Shown here one piece after another: positions 31,054 to 39,639 of a stretch of 64,000 nucleotides of DNA. The position numbers were made by a program, and so were the translations under genes. The notes below the pieces were generated by a model. That model saw only the letters and a list, made by a program, of their open reading frames with translations. It was not told the DNA's origin and made no database searches. Each line of letters starts with the position of its first letter. Position 1 is the first letter of the stretch. Source of the DNA: Sphaerisporangium cinnabarinum (GTDB lineage: Bacteria > Actinomycetota > Actinomycetes > Actinomycetales > Cellulomonadaceae); assembly GCA_003052455.1 (NCBI GenBank), contig QAPD01000003.1:51414-115413 (forward strand). The letters are read 5' to 3'.

Positions 31054-32468
31054 GGCTCGCGTTCGCGCTGTACGGCCGGGTCGCCGGCACCATCGAGCGC
31101 GACGGCGGTGCTGTCACCCTGCGCTACGCACCGGACTACCTCGACCTGCCCGACCCCACCCCGCTGTCGCTGTCGATGCCGGTCAGCACCACGACGTACC
31201 GCTCCCGCCCCGTCGAGGCCTACCTGCGCGGCCTGCTGCCCGACCACGAAGAGGTCCGCGACCGCTGGGCCAGAAAGGCCGGCGTGCGCCCGGGCGACAC
31301 CCTCGGACTGATCGCCCACGTCGGCATGGACGTCTCCGGCGGCGCGATCTTCGCCCCCGCGGACGAGATCACCGACGCTCTGGCACGGCCGGGCACCCTG
31401 GAGCCTGCGGCGGACTCCGACATCGCGGAGCGCCTGCGGCGGGTGCGTCAGGACGACGCCGCGTGGCACGCGGACGAGGACGCCGAGCACTGGAGCCTGG
31501 CCGGCGCGCAATCGAAGTTCACGCTCGCCCGCAGCGAGGCGGGCTGGGCGTTCGCCGAGGGCAGCGCACCGTCGACCCACATCGTCAAGCCCGGCATCGA
31601 CCGCATCCGCGCGCAGGCGCTGTCCGAGCACGTCAGCATGCGCGCACTGGCCATCGCGGGCCTGCCGGTCGCCGAGACGCAGTACCTCACGTTCGAGGAC
31701 CAGGACGCGATCGTGGTGACGCGGTTCGACCGCCGTGCGGCGCGGTCGGGTGCGATCGCGCGCGTGCACCAAGAGGATCTGGTCCAGGCCTTCTCGCTGG
31801 ATCCGAAGCGCAAGTACGAGTCCGACAGGGGTCCGGGGGTGCAGGCCATCTCCGACCTGCTGCGTGGGTCGGCCTCCCCGGCCTCCGTCGAGCGGTTCGC
31901 CCGCGCGGTGATCGCCAACCAGATCCTCGGCGCGCCGGACGCGCACGGCAAGAACTACGGCGTGCTGCTGGTCGGCTCGAGCGCCACCCTCACGCCGTTG
32001 TACGACGTGGCCACCGGCCTGGTGCCGGACGCCGCCGGGCGGCTGCGCTACTCCAAGGGCGCTATGTCGATCGGCGGCGAGCGCCGGTTCGGTGACGTCG
32101 AGCGGGGTAGCTGGGAGAAGTTCGCGCGCGCCGTCGGCCTGCCCGCCGACCAGGTCGTCGACTGGATCGACGAGCTCGCCACGACCATCCCGGCCGCCTT
32201 CGCGCAGGCGGCCGAGGCGGTGGACGCGCCCGACGCCGACTTCCTGGCAGGCGTCGTCGCTCGGAACATCGCCGCGGTCGCTCGGCAGACCCGCGAAGGC
32301 CTACGGTCCACCCGGCGTACCGGCGGGCGGATCGTCACGCCTTTCATGGCGACGCTCCCCGGGCAGGGGCGGGCGACCGGCCTGCGCGGTGGGGGCGCGC
32401 CGTCCGACGTCGAGGTCAGGGCGTCCGACGCCGACGACGAGCAGTGGGAGAGCCTCGGCACCCCCTGA
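31050..32468 (+). CDS. hipA: HipA-type Ser/Thr kinase toxin
   Basis: A 472-residue kinase, slightly longer than E. coli HipA (440). The N-terminal HipA_N-like domain is followed by the kinase core. Ser149 (in HWSLAGAQSKF) sits at the position of the autophosphorylated serine, and Lys180 in THIVKPG should bind ATP. Asp297 in APDAHGKN is the catalytic Asp, and Asp319 in PLYDVATG binds metal. Known family members phosphorylate glutamyl-tRNA synthetase or other tRNA synthetases to cause growth arrest; the target here is unknown. The C-terminal tail (about 435-472) is Gly-rich then acidic. It is neutralised and autoregulated with HipB. Confidence 0.94.
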   Translation: MRLAFALYGRVAGTIERDGGAVTLRYAPDYLDLPDPTPLSLSMPVSTTTYRSRPVEAYLRGLLPDHEEVRDRWARKAGVRPGDTLGLIAHVGMDVSGGAIFAPADEITDALARPGTLEPAADSDIAERLRRVRQDDAAWHADEDAEHWSLAGAQSKFTLARSEAGWAFAEGSAPSTHIVKPGIDRIRAQALSEHVSMRALAIAGLPVAETQYLTFEDQDAIVVTRFDRRAARSGAIARVHQEDLVQAFSLDPKRKYESDRGPGVQAISDLLRGSASPASVERFARAVIANQILGAPDAHGKNYGVLLVGSSATLTPLYDVATGLVPDAAGRLRYSKGAMSIGGERRFGDVERGSWEKFARAVGLPADQVVDWIDELATTIPAAFAQAAEAVDAPDADFLAGVVARNIAAVARQTREGLRSTRRTGGRIVTPFMATLPGQGRATGLRGGGAPSDVEVRASDADDEQWESLGTP

Positions 32469-32595
32469 CGCGGCGCTGCGCGACAGCGGACGTTCGACCC
32501 CGACAGGCGATTCTCTGGCACCCGGATGGACGCTGCGCCCTGCCCGTACCTACGCCGGGCGCGAACCCGCCCCGACGCCGTCGGGCCCGGCCGCA

Positions 32596-32601
32596 TAGGC
32601 T
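32596..32601 (+). promoter_or_regulatory. -10 element for the PAC2 gene (leaderless)
   Basis: TAGGCT ends exactly 6 nt before the ATG at 32608 (3 nt before an in-frame GTG). There is no Shine-Dalgarno. Confidence 0.6.
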
Positions 32602-32607
32602 GGGGTG

Positions 32608-33474
32608 ATGACCGAGAACGCGACCGAGGGCACCCGCCAGACCGTGATGATCGCGGCGTTCGAGGGCTGGAACGACGCCGGGAGCGCCGCCACGGCCGCC
32701 CTGCAGCACCTGCACGAGGTGTGGGGCGCCGAGGACGTCGACGAGCTGGACCCGGAGGAGTACCACGACTTCCAGGTGAACCGCCCGGTTGTCACGACGG
32801 ACGACGACGGGCGCCGCGAGATCACGTGGCCCACGACGACGATCGCGTCGGCGGTCCTCTCGCCGACGGGTCGGCGCGTGGTGCTCGTGCACGGCATCGA
32901 GCCGTCCATGCGCTGGCGCCGGTACTGCCGCGAGCTGCTCGACATCGCGGAGGAGCACGACGTGCGCACGGTCGTCACCCTCGGGGCGCTGCTCGCGGAC
33001 GTGCCGCACACGCGGCCGATCCCCATGACGGCGACGTCGGAGAGCGTGGGCCTGCAGGCCGTGCTCGACGTCGAGCCCAGCACGTACGAGGGCCCGACGG
33101 GCATCGTCGGCGTGCTCCAGCACGCCGCGGCGGAGCGTGGGATGCAGTCGGTGTCGCTCTGGGCGGCCGTGCCGCACTACGTGGCGCACCCGCCGTCGCC
33201 CAAGGCGACGCTCGCGATCCTCGCGCGCATCGAGGAGCTGCTGTCCGAGCCGATCCCGCTGGGCGACCTGCCGGAGGACGCCGAGGCGTGGCAGCACGGC
33301 GTCGACGAGCTCGCGGCGGAGGACGCCGAGATCGCGGAGTACGTCCAGCAGCTCGAGGAGGCGAAGGACACCGCGGAGCTCCCCGAGGCGAGCGGCGAGG
33401 CCATCGCGCGCGAGTTCGAGCGCTACCTGCGCCGCCGCGACCGGGGCAACCCGGGCAAGGGCCCGACGGTCTGA
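32608..33474 (+). CDS. PAC2 (proteasome assembly chaperone) family protein
   Basis: A 288-residue protein of the PAC2 family, named after a eukaryotic proteasome chaperone but of unproven role in bacteria. Recognisable segments are AAFEGWNDAGSAAT near the N-terminus, VLVHGIEPSMRW, TLGALLADVPHTRP and the conserved SLWAAVPHYVAHPPSPKA. The C-terminus is a charged helix. The distance to the true proteasome locus (about 5 kb) may be coincidental. The start is ATG at 32608; an in-frame GTG one codon earlier is possible. Confidence 0.9.
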   Translation: MTENATEGTRQTVMIAAFEGWNDAGSAATAALQHLHEVWGAEDVDELDPEEYHDFQVNRPVVTTDDDGRREITWPTTTIASAVLSPTGRRVVLVHGIEPSMRWRRYCRELLDIAEEHDVRTVVTLGALLADVPHTRPIPMTATSESVGLQAVLDVEPSTYEGPTGIVGVLQHAAAERGMQSVSLWAAVPHYVAHPPSPKATLAILARIEELLSEPIPLGDLPEDAEAWQHGVDELAAEDAEIAEYVQQLEEAKDTAELPEASGEAIAREFERYLRRRDRGNPGKGPTV

Positions 33475-33481
33475 CGCACGG

Positions 33482-33520
33482 GCCGCCCCGCGGGATGGCA
33501 GCGTCAGCGCGCGGGGCGGC
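33482..33520. terminator. Bidirectional hairpin between PAC2 and mshC
   Basis: An 11-bp perfect stem (GCCGCCCCGCG / CGCGGGGCGGC) with a 17-nt loop fills the gap between two convergent genes. It has no T tract, as is usual in high-GC actinobacteria. Confidence 0.7.
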
Positions 33521-33523
33521 TCG

Positions 33524-34798
33524 TCAGAGCCGGACGCCCAGCAGGGCGTTCACCGCGCGCGCGACGACGCCCGGGGCGCCCTCCTCGTCGCGCGACGTGT
33601 CGCGACCGGGGCGCAGCGACTCCGCGGCCCAGGCGTCCACCGCGGCGAGCGCCGTCGGGGCGTCGAGGTCGTCGGCGAGCGCCGCGCGCACGGCCGCGAG
33701 CGTCGCGGTCGCGTCGGGTCCGCCGTTGCCGGACACGGCGTCGCGCCACGTCTCGAGACGTCGCGCGCCCGCGGGCAGGTCGTCGTCGGTCCACTCCCAC
33801 TCGCCGCGGTAGTGGTGGGCGAGCAGCGCGAGGCGGATCGCCATCGGGTCGACGCCCGTGGCCCGCAGGTTCGACACGAGCACGAGGTTGCCGCGCGACT
33901 TGCTCATCTTCTCGCCCTCGTACGCGACGAGGCCGGCGTGCACGTGCGCGCGGGGCGCACCGCCACCGGTGAGCATGCGGTCGTGCGACGACGACATCTC
34001 GTGGTGCGGGAACAGCAGGTCCGCTCCCCCGCCCTGCACGTCGAACGGCAGGCCGAGCCCGTCGCGCGAGATGACCGCGCACTCCACGTGCCAGCCGGGG
34101 CGGCCGGTGCCGAGCGCGCCGCCGTCCCACGCGGGCTCGCCCGGCCGCTCGCGGCGCCACAGCAGCGGGTCGAGCGCGTCCTTCTTGCCCTCGCGGTCGG
34201 GGTCGCCGCCGCGCTCGGCGAAGAGGTGCTCCATGACGTCGCGCGCGAGGCGCGAGACCGACCCGAACGCGCGGTCGGCCGAGAGGTCGGCGTACACGTC
34301 GCCCAGGCCGGGGTCGGTACCGCCCGCACCGGGCTCGACCGGGACCCGGTACGCGAGGCCCGCGTCGAGGAGCTGCGTCACCGCGTCGACGACGACGGGG
34401 ATCGTCTCCACCGCGCCCTCGTAGACGTCGGGCGGGACGACGCCGAGCGCCGTCATGTCCTCGGCGAACAGCGCGGTCTGCTCGACGGCGAGCGCGCGCC
34501 AGTCGACGCCGGTCGCGGCGGCGCGCTCCAGCAGGGGGTCGTCGACGTCGGTGACGTTCGACGCGTACCGCACGCGGTGCCCGGCGTCCGTCCACGCGCG
34601 CACGAGCAGGTCGAACGCGACGTAGGTGGCGGCGTGACCGATGTGCGTCGCGTCGTAGGGCGTGATGCCGCACACGTACAGGGTGGCGTCCTCGCCCGCG
34701 GCGGCGACGACGAGCTCACGGGTCGACGAGTCGTGCACCCGGACCGGGAGGCCTCGTCCGGGGAGCTCGGGGATCTGCGGGGCGGGCCAGCTGTGCAC
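33524..34798 (-). CDS. mshC: Cysteine:GlcN-Ins ligase of mycothiol synthesis
   Basis: ATP-dependent ligase joining cysteine to GlcN-inositol, the penultimate mycothiol step. It is a CysRS-like protein of 424 residues. The [14 protein letters not shown] start distinguishes MshC from cysteinyl-tRNA synthetase, as does the lack of an anticodon-binding extension. Zinc Cys43 lies in [15 protein letters not shown], and further zinc ligands lie in WHVECA and [13 protein letters not shown] is the second ATP motif. The GTG start at 34798 has TAAGGT 6 nt upstream. It diverges from the CorA gene. Confidence 0.96.
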   Translation of the reverse strand: MHSWPAPQIPELPGRGLPVRVHDSSTRELVVAAAGEDATLYVCGITPYDATHIGHAATYVAFDLLVRAWTDAGHRVRYASNVTDVDDPLLERAAATGVDWRALAVEQTALFAEDMTALGVVPPDVYEGAVETIPVVVDAVTQLLDAGLAYRVPVEPGAGGTDPGLGDVYADLSADRAFGSVSRLARDVMEHLFAERGGDPDREGKKDALDPLLWRRERPGEPAWDGGALGTGRPGWHVECAVISRDGLGLPFDVQGGGADLLFPHHEMSSSHDRMLTGGGAPRAHVHAGLVAYEGEKMSKSRGNLVLVSNLRATGVDPMAIRLALLAHHYRGEWEWTDDDLPAGARRLETWRDAVSGNGGPDATATLAAVRAALADDLDAPTALAAVDAWAAESLRPGRDTSRDEEGAPGVVARAVNALLGVRL

Positions 34799-34804
34799 GC
34801 GTCA

Positions 34805-34810
34805 ACCTTA
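34805..34810 (-). promoter_or_regulatory. -10 element for mshC (leaderless)
   Basis: TAAGGT ends exactly 6 nt before the mshC GTG. Confidence 0.6.
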
Positions 34811-34905
34811 GCCGTCGGGGCGCGGGCGACGGACCGTCGTCCGGCACGCGGGCGACGCACGGCGCCGCGCCCGACGGCGACCGGGCAGGTCCGTGCGGGG
34901 CGCGG

Positions 34906-34911
34906 GACAAT
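34906..34911 (+). promoter_or_regulatory. -10-like element for the CorA gene (leaderless)
   Basis: GACAAT ends exactly 6 nt before the GTG at 34918. It departs from TAnnnT in the first base but ends AAT like a strong -10. Confidence 0.45.
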
Positions 34912-34917
34912 GCGGAC

Positions 34918-36051
34918 GTGACGAACCCCACCGAGCCGCGGACGAGCACGCCGCCCGACGGCGCACCCACCCCGGCGTCCCGACGACCGACCGTGCACGC
35001 CGTCGCGGCGTGGACGGTCGCGCCCGGGGCGGACGGCGTGCACCCGGCCGACCCCGGCGCCCTGGCGGCGCCCGGCACCCCGGCCCCCGGCTCCCCCACG
35101 ACGGACGCGCACCCGGGCGGCGACACCGCCGCGGGCGGGGACGACGACCGGCGCGCGGCCCGCGCCACGGTGACGTGGGCGCGCCTGGAGGACCTCGACG
35201 CGGTGCTCGACGCCGCCGCGCAGGTCGCGACCGGGACGGGCCCGACGTGGCGGGGCCTCGCGCGGCGCGACGGCCACCCCCTGGCGCACGTGCACCGCGT
35301 CGCGGCGGACTGGCTCCTCCTGGTGACGCCGACGGCGTGGTTCACCGAGTCGGACCGCCAGGTGCACACCGGCCAGTTCGCCGCGCTCCTCGGCCCGGGG
35401 CTCGTCCTCACCGCCGAGGAGGGCGACGCGGACGTGCACGCGCTCATGCTCGACAAGCTCGGCGCGCCCGGCGACCCCCACGGCTCGCCCGTCCAGCGGA
35501 TCGTCTCCGCCGCGGTGCTCGCGATCGTCGGTGGCGCCTCGGACGTCGAGCTGGGCCTGGGCGACGCCGTCGCCGACACCGAGCGCGTGGTGTTCGACCA
35601 GCAGCGCGAGGACCCGGTCGAGCGCATCTACGACCTCAAGCGCGAGATCACCGAGGCAAGGCGCGCCCTCATGCCCGTCACGGCAGAGCTGCCCGAGCTC
35701 CTCGACCCCGACGTCCCGGACCACCTCGGGGTCAACCGGCGCATCCTCGAGCGCGTCGTCACGACGGTCGAGCGGATCGACCGGCACCTCGACGCGCACG
35801 ACGACCTGCTCTCGGACATGCTCCAGGTCCACATGACCCAGGTCTCGGTGCGTCAGAACGAGGACATGCGCAAGATCTCGGCGTGGGCGGCGATCCTCGT
35901 GTACCCGACGATCGTCGCGGGCGTGTACGGCATGAACTTCCGCAACATGCCGGAGCTGCACTGGGCGTTCGGCTACCCGTTCGCGCTCGGCCTCATGGCG
36001 GGCGGCTGCGTCGTCCTCTACCGCGTCTTCAAGCGGGTCGGCTGGCTCTGA
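34918..36051 (+). CDS. CorA-family Mg2+/Co2+ transport protein
   Basis: A 377-residue pentameric divalent-cation channel. The N-terminal cytoplasmic domain is preceded by a roughly 75-residue Pro/Ala/Gly-rich low-complexity stretch. A long helical region (about 225-310) leads to two C-terminal transmembrane helices, with the signature YGMNF just after the first. The loop after GMN (RNMPELHW) is short and contains Glu as usual. The GTG start is at 34918. It diverges from mshC across 119 bp and converges on uppP. Confidence 0.93.
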   Translation: MTNPTEPRTSTPPDGAPTPASRRPTVHAVAAWTVAPGADGVHPADPGALAAPGTPAPGSPTTDAHPGGDTAAGGDDDRRAARATVTWARLEDLDAVLDAAAQVATGTGPTWRGLARRDGHPLAHVHRVAADWLLLVTPTAWFTESDRQVHTGQFAALLGPGLVLTAEEGDADVHALMLDKLGAPGDPHGSPVQRIVSAAVLAIVGGASDVELGLGDAVADTERVVFDQQREDPVERIYDLKREITEARRALMPVTAELPELLDPDVPDHLGVNRRILERVVTTVERIDRHLDAHDDLLSDMLQVHMTQVSVRQNEDMRKISAWAAILVYPTIVAGVYGMNFRNMPELHWAFGYPFALGLMAGGCVVLYRVFKRVGWL

Positions 36052-36067
36052 CCCCGGCCGCCGAGGG

Positions 36068-36943
36068 TCACGGCGTCGAGACGGTCGTCCCGCCCGGCTC
36101 CAGCACGCCGACGAGCAGGAGCAGCACGACGAGCGCCGCGAGCACGAGGCGGTAGACCACGAACGGCGTGTAGCTGAAGGTCGAGACGATCTTGAGGAAC
36201 GCGATGATGACGAAGTACCCGACGACGAACGCGACGAGCGTCGCGATGAGGGTCGCCCCGGCGCCGGGGGCCCCGGGCGTCGGCTCGTCCGCAGACTTGA
36301 AGAGCTGGTAGAAGCCCGAGCCCATGACGGCCGGGATCGCGAGGAGGAACGAGTAGCGCGCCGCCGCCTCGCGCGTGAAGCCCATGAGCAGGCCCGCGGT
36401 GATCGTGCCACCCGAGCGCGAGACGCCCGGGACGAGGGCGAGCGCCTGGGCGAACCCGAACGCGACCGCCTGCCCGGCCGAGAGCTCGCGCAGCGTCCGG
36501 CGCTTGGCGCCGACCCGGTCGGCCCAGCCGAGCAGCAGCGCGAACACGGCGAGCATGAGGGCCGTGAGGTACAGGTTGCGGAACGTGTTCTCGATCGCGT
36601 CCTGGAACAGCAGGCCGAGCAGCACGATGGGCACGGAGCCGAGCGCGATGTACCAGGCCATCGCCGCGTCGTGGTCGTGCCGGCCGAGCCGCGCCCGCCA
36701 GTCCGTGCCGTGGTCGCCGCGCACGGACCGCCACCATGCGACGCAGATGCGCGCGATGTCCCGGCGGAAGTAGAGCAGCACCGCCGTCTCGGTCCCGATC
36801 TGCGTGATCGCCGTGAAGGCGGCGCCCGGGTCCTGCGACCCGATCAGCTCGCCGACGATGCGCAGGTGGGCGCTCGACGAGATCGGGAGGAACTCGGTCA
36901 GGCCCTGGACGAGGCCGAGGAGGACGGCTTCCCACGCGTTCAC
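36068..36943 (-). CDS. uppP: Undecaprenyl-diphosphatase (BacA/UppP)
   Basis: Membrane phosphatase that recycles C55-PP to C55-P for peptidoglycan and wall-polymer synthesis; it also gives bacitracin tolerance. It is 291 residues with about eight hydrophobic segments. The catalytic motifs are intact: [15 protein letters not shown] with the Glu-rich turn, and [10 protein letters not shown] with the key Ser-Arg. The GTG at 36943 is preceded by TATCGT 8 nt upstream with no Shine-Dalgarno. Confidence 0.97.
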   Translation of the reverse strand: MNAWEAVLLGLVQGLTEFLPISSSAHLRIVGELIGSQDPGAAFTAITQIGTETAVLLYFRRDIARICVAWWRSVRGDHGTDWRARLGRHDHDAAMAWYIALGSVPIVLLGLLFQDAIENTFRNLYLTALMLAVFALLLGWADRVGAKRRTLRELSAGQAVAFGFAQALALVPGVSRSGGTITAGLLMGFTREAAARYSFLLAIPAVMGSGFYQLFKSADEPTPGAPGAGATLIATLVAFVVGYFVIIAFLKIVSTFSYTPFVVYRLVLAALVVLLLLVGVLEPGGTTVSTP

Positions 36944-36951
36944 GAGCGGTC

Positions 36952-36957
36952 ACGATA
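36952..36957 (-). promoter_or_regulatory. -10 element for uppP
   Basis: TATCGT ends 8 nt before the GTG, so the mRNA leader would be zero to two nucleotides. Confidence 0.55.
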
Positions 36958-37072
36958 CCCGCTCGGGCGCGCGCCGGGGCGCGCGCGTGGCGCCTCGTCG
37001 CCGAGCGGGTGAACCTGGGCCGACCCGGTCCCCGACCGCGCGCCCCGACGGTCGCCCGCAGTCCCCCGCCGG

Positions 37073-37078
37073 TACCCT
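37073..37078 (+). promoter_or_regulatory. -10 element for the aldo/keto reductase gene
   Basis: TACCCT ends 8 nt before the ATG at 37087. Confidence 0.5.
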
Positions 37079-37086
37079 CGGCAACC

Positions 37087-38055
37087 ATGGAGAACCGCCA
37101 CCTCGGCAGCACCGGCCTGCGCGTGTCCGAGCTCGGGCTCGGCACCATGACGTGGGCCCGGGACACGGACGAGCTCGACGCGGCCGAGCAGCTGCGGGAC
37201 TTCGTCGACGCCGGCGGCACCCTCGTCGACACGGCCGCCTCCTACGCCGACGGCGACGCCGAGTCGCTCCTCGGGTCGCTCCTCGGCGCGAAGGTCGACC
37301 GGCGCGACGTCCTGCTGTGCACCAAGGCTGGCGTGCGCCACACGCCCTCCGGCCCGGTCGTCGACGCGTCCCGCGGCGCGCTCCTCGACTCGCTCGACGA
37401 CTCGCTCGCGCGCCTGGGCACCGACCACGTCGACCTGTTCCTCGTGCACGCGCCCGACCCGCGCACGCCGTTCACCGAGACGCTGTCGGCCCTGCGCCAC
37501 GCGGTAACGTCCGGGCGCGCGCGCTACGTCGGGCTGTCGAACCACCCGGCGTGGGCGACCGCGCGCGCCGCGACCCTGCTCGGCGCGACCGACGACGTCG
37601 GCCTCGCCGCCGTCCAGCTCGAGTACTCGCTGCTCCAGCGCGGCGCCGAGCGCGAGGTCGTCCCGGCCGCCGAGTCGCTCGGTCTCGGCCTGCTCGCGTG
37701 GTCGCCGCTCGGGCGCGGCGTCCTCACCGGCAAGTACCGACGCTCGCTCCCCGCCGACTCGCGGGGCGCGTCGCCGCACCTGGCCGGGTTCGTCGAGCCC
37801 TACCTCGACCAGGCGTCGTCGGGGATCGTCGAGGCCGTCGTCACGGCCGCGGAGGGCCTGGGCCGAGCGCCGCTCGACGTCGCGCTGTCCTGGCTCCTGG
37901 GGCGCCCCGCCGTCGCGAGCGCGGTGGTCGGTGCGCGCACCCCGGCGCAGCTGCGCACGTCGCTCGCCGCGACCGACCTCGTGCTGCCCGACGCGGTGCG
38001 CGCGGCGCTCGACGACGTGAGCGCGCTCGACGTCGGCTACCCCGAGCGGTGGTGA
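37087..38055 (+). CDS. Aldo/keto reductase
   Basis: A 322-residue NADPH-dependent oxidoreductase with the AKR catalytic tetrad Asp48, Tyr53, Lys80 and His121 (DTAASY, LCTKAG, FLVHAPD). The C-terminal cofactor region ASAVVGARTPAQL is conserved. The N-terminus MENRHLGSTGLRVSELGLG is typical of the YghZ/Gcy-like general stress branch. The substrate cannot be told from sequence. It is divergent from uppP (143 bp apart) and convergent with the acidic small protein gene. Confidence 0.93.
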   Translation: MENRHLGSTGLRVSELGLGTMTWARDTDELDAAEQLRDFVDAGGTLVDTAASYADGDAESLLGSLLGAKVDRRDVLLCTKAGVRHTPSGPVVDASRGALLDSLDDSLARLGTDHVDLFLVHAPDPRTPFTETLSALRHAVTSGRARYVGLSNHPAWATARAATLLGATDDVGLAAVQLEYSLLQRGAEREVVPAAESLGLGLLAWSPLGRGVLTGKYRRSLPADSRGASPHLAGFVEPYLDQASSGIVEAVVTAAEGLGRAPLDVALSWLLGRPAVASAVVGARTPAQLRTSLAATDLVLPDAVRAALDDVSALDVGYPERW

Positions 38056-38086
38056 CCCCGCTCTTCTCTCGAAGGTCTCGGGCCGC

Positions 38087-38413
38087 TCAGCGCGCGCCGT
38101 CGGTCTCGAGCTCGCCGGACAGGACGTCGTCGTCGAGCGTGTCGTCGAGGTCGTCGTCGAGCGCGTCCTCGTCCTCCTCCGCGTCGTCGTCCTCGTCGTC
38201 CTCGTCGTCGTCCTCCTCCGCGAGGTAGAACGGCGTCGCCTCCCCGTGTACCTGCCCCAGCGCCTCGTCGTACACCTCGAAGGCGTCCCCGAGGACGTAG
38301 TAGGCGTCGTCGACCGCGGGGTCGTCCTCCCCGCGACGTGCGGCGACGGCGTTGTAGTGGGCTTCGAGCGCGGCGATGAACCGGTCGAGCGCGGCACGCG
38401 GGTCAGCGGTCAT
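38087..38413 (-). CDS. Small highly acidic conserved protein
   Basis: A 108-residue protein I recognise only as a conserved actinobacterial type without firm function. Residues about 1-62 form a helical domain (AALDRFIAALEAHYNAVAAR; DDAYYVLGDAFEVYDEAL). From about 68 onward the chain is almost entirely Asp/Glu, then ends VLSGELETDGAR. The acidic tail suggests contact with a basic partner or DNA mimicry, which is inference. The ATG at 38413 has TACCGT exactly 6 nt upstream (leaderless). It diverges from the DUF5703 gene. Confidence 0.82.
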   Translation of the reverse strand: MTADPRAALDRFIAALEAHYNAVAARRGEDDPAVDDAYYVLGDAFEVYDEALGQVHGEATPFYLAEEDDDEDDEDDDAEEDEDALDDDLDDTLDDDVLSGELETDGAR

Positions 38414-38419
38414 ACCCTG

Positions 38420-38425
38420 ACGGTA
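38420..38425 (-). promoter_or_regulatory. -10 element for the acidic protein gene (leaderless)
   Basis: TACCGT ends exactly 6 nt before the ATG. Confidence 0.6.
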
Positions 38426-38514
38426 GCGCCGAGAGGGGCACAATGGCACTCGTTGGCCGGGTCGGTCCCACCACCCGGCCCGCGACCGAGTCAGGCGAGA
38501 GAGGACGGTGGCAC

Positions 38515-38748
38515 GTGGAGGAGAGGCCGACGTCACGCCGGAGGTCCGGATGGGCCGCGCACGGCGGGCAGTACGAGTACCGCGTCCTGACGATCGACCG
38601 CTCCACGAGCCGGTCGGACGCGAGCAGGCTCCTCACCGACGAGGCGGAGTACGGGCGCTGGGAGCTGGCTCGCACCCGGCTGTACGTCGGGGGCGAGCGC
38701 CGCGTCTGGCTGCGGCGCAAGATCATCCGGGTCAGCTCCACGCTGTGA
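38515..38748 (+). CDS. DUF5703 family protein
   Basis: A short basic protein whose C-terminal roughly 60 residues match DUF5703: YEYRVLTIDRSTSRSDAS, EYGRWELARTRLYVGGERRV and WLRRKIIRV. Function unknown. I chose the GTG at 38515 (77 residues) because AGAGGA lies 9 nt upstream. An in-frame ATG at 38443 would overlap a candidate -10 (CACAAT, 38439-38444) and adds an unconserved Arg/Gly segment. It starts 24 bp before the fructosamine kinase gene, so it is likely co-transcribed. Confidence 0.75.
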   Translation: MEERPTSRRRSGWAAHGGQYEYRVLTIDRSTSRSDASRLLTDEAEYGRWELARTRLYVGGERRVWLRRKIIRVSSTL

Positions 38749-38772
38749 GCACGATCCGGTGAGCGCGGCCCG

Positions 38773-39621
38773 GTGAGCGGCGAGCACGAGGCGGCGCGCG
38801 ACGTCTTCACGAAGTCGCGCGCCGGGGCCCCGGCGGGGTTCTTCCGGTGCGAGGCCGCCGGGCTGGCGTGGCTCGACGTCCCCGGCGGCCCGCGCGTCGC
38901 CCGGGTGCTCGACGTCGGCCCCGACCACCTGGACCTGGAGCGCGTCCCGACGACGGCGCCGACCCGCGAGGCGGCCCGGTCGTTCGGGCGGGCGCTCGCC
39001 GTCGTGCACGACGCCGGGTCGCCGGCCTGGGGCGCGGCTCCGCCCGGGTGGTCGGGCGAGGCGTTCTTCGGCCCGCTCGACGACCCGCTGCCGCTATCCA
39101 CGGGGGCGTGGCCGGACTGGCCGACGTTCTACGCCGAGGCGCGCCTCCTGCCGGTCACGCGGCAGGGCCGCGACCGGGGTGCGCTCGACGCCGAGGACGC
39201 GCGGCTGCTCGACCGCCTCGCCGAGCGCCTGCCCGACCTCGCCCGCCCGGCGCTCGACGACACGCCCGCGCGCGTGCACGGCGACCTCTGGTCGGGCAAC
39301 GTGCTGTGGTCACCCGTCCAAGACGGCGGGCCGGACGACCGCGCGGGCGCCTCGGCGCGAGCGGTCGAGGCCGTGCTCATCGACCCGGCCGCGCACGGCG
39401 GGCACCGCGAGGCCGACCTCGCGATGCTCGCGCTGTTCGGCGCGCCGTTCCTCGACGAGATCCTCGCCGGGTACGACGCCGCGCACCCGCTCGCGCGCGG
39501 GTGGCGCCACCGCGTCGCGCTGCACCAGGTGTACCCGGTCGCGGTGCACGCCGTGCTGTTCGGCGGCGGCTACCGCGCGCAGCTGCGCTCCTCCGTCCGG
39601 GCGCTGCTCGGCGAGACCTGA
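38773..39621 (+). CDS. Fructosamine kinase family protein
   Basis: A 282-residue kinase-like protein related to fructosamine-3-kinase, which phosphorylates glycated lysines so that the sugar falls off (protein deglycation). The catalytic loop is ARVHGDLWSGNVLW, with Asp as base and Asn for metal. The metal Asp lies in VLIDPAAHGGHREADLAML. The N-lobe (FTKSRAGAPAGFFRCEAAGL) matches the family. The GTG start is at 38773; the upstream sequence gives only a weak ribosome site. It converges on the M20 peptidase gene with an 18-bp gap. Confidence 0.92.
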   Translation: MSGEHEAARDVFTKSRAGAPAGFFRCEAAGLAWLDVPGGPRVARVLDVGPDHLDLERVPTTAPTREAARSFGRALAVVHDAGSPAWGAAPPGWSGEAFFGPLDDPLPLSTGAWPDWPTFYAEARLLPVTRQGRDRGALDAEDARLLDRLAERLPDLARPALDDTPARVHGDLWSGNVLWSPVQDGGPDDRAGASARAVEAVLIDPAAHGGHREADLAMLALFGAPFLDEILAGYDAAHPLARGWRHRVALHQVYPVAVHAVLFGGGYRAQLRSSVRALLGET

Positions 39622-39639
39622 CCGCGCGACGCCCTCCGG

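Noticed and set aside
32605..33474. PAC2 protein as a component of the nearby proteasome
   Set aside because: The family name derives from a eukaryotic chaperone. The gene is 5 kb away on the other strand, and nothing in the sequence ties it to PrcAB assembly.
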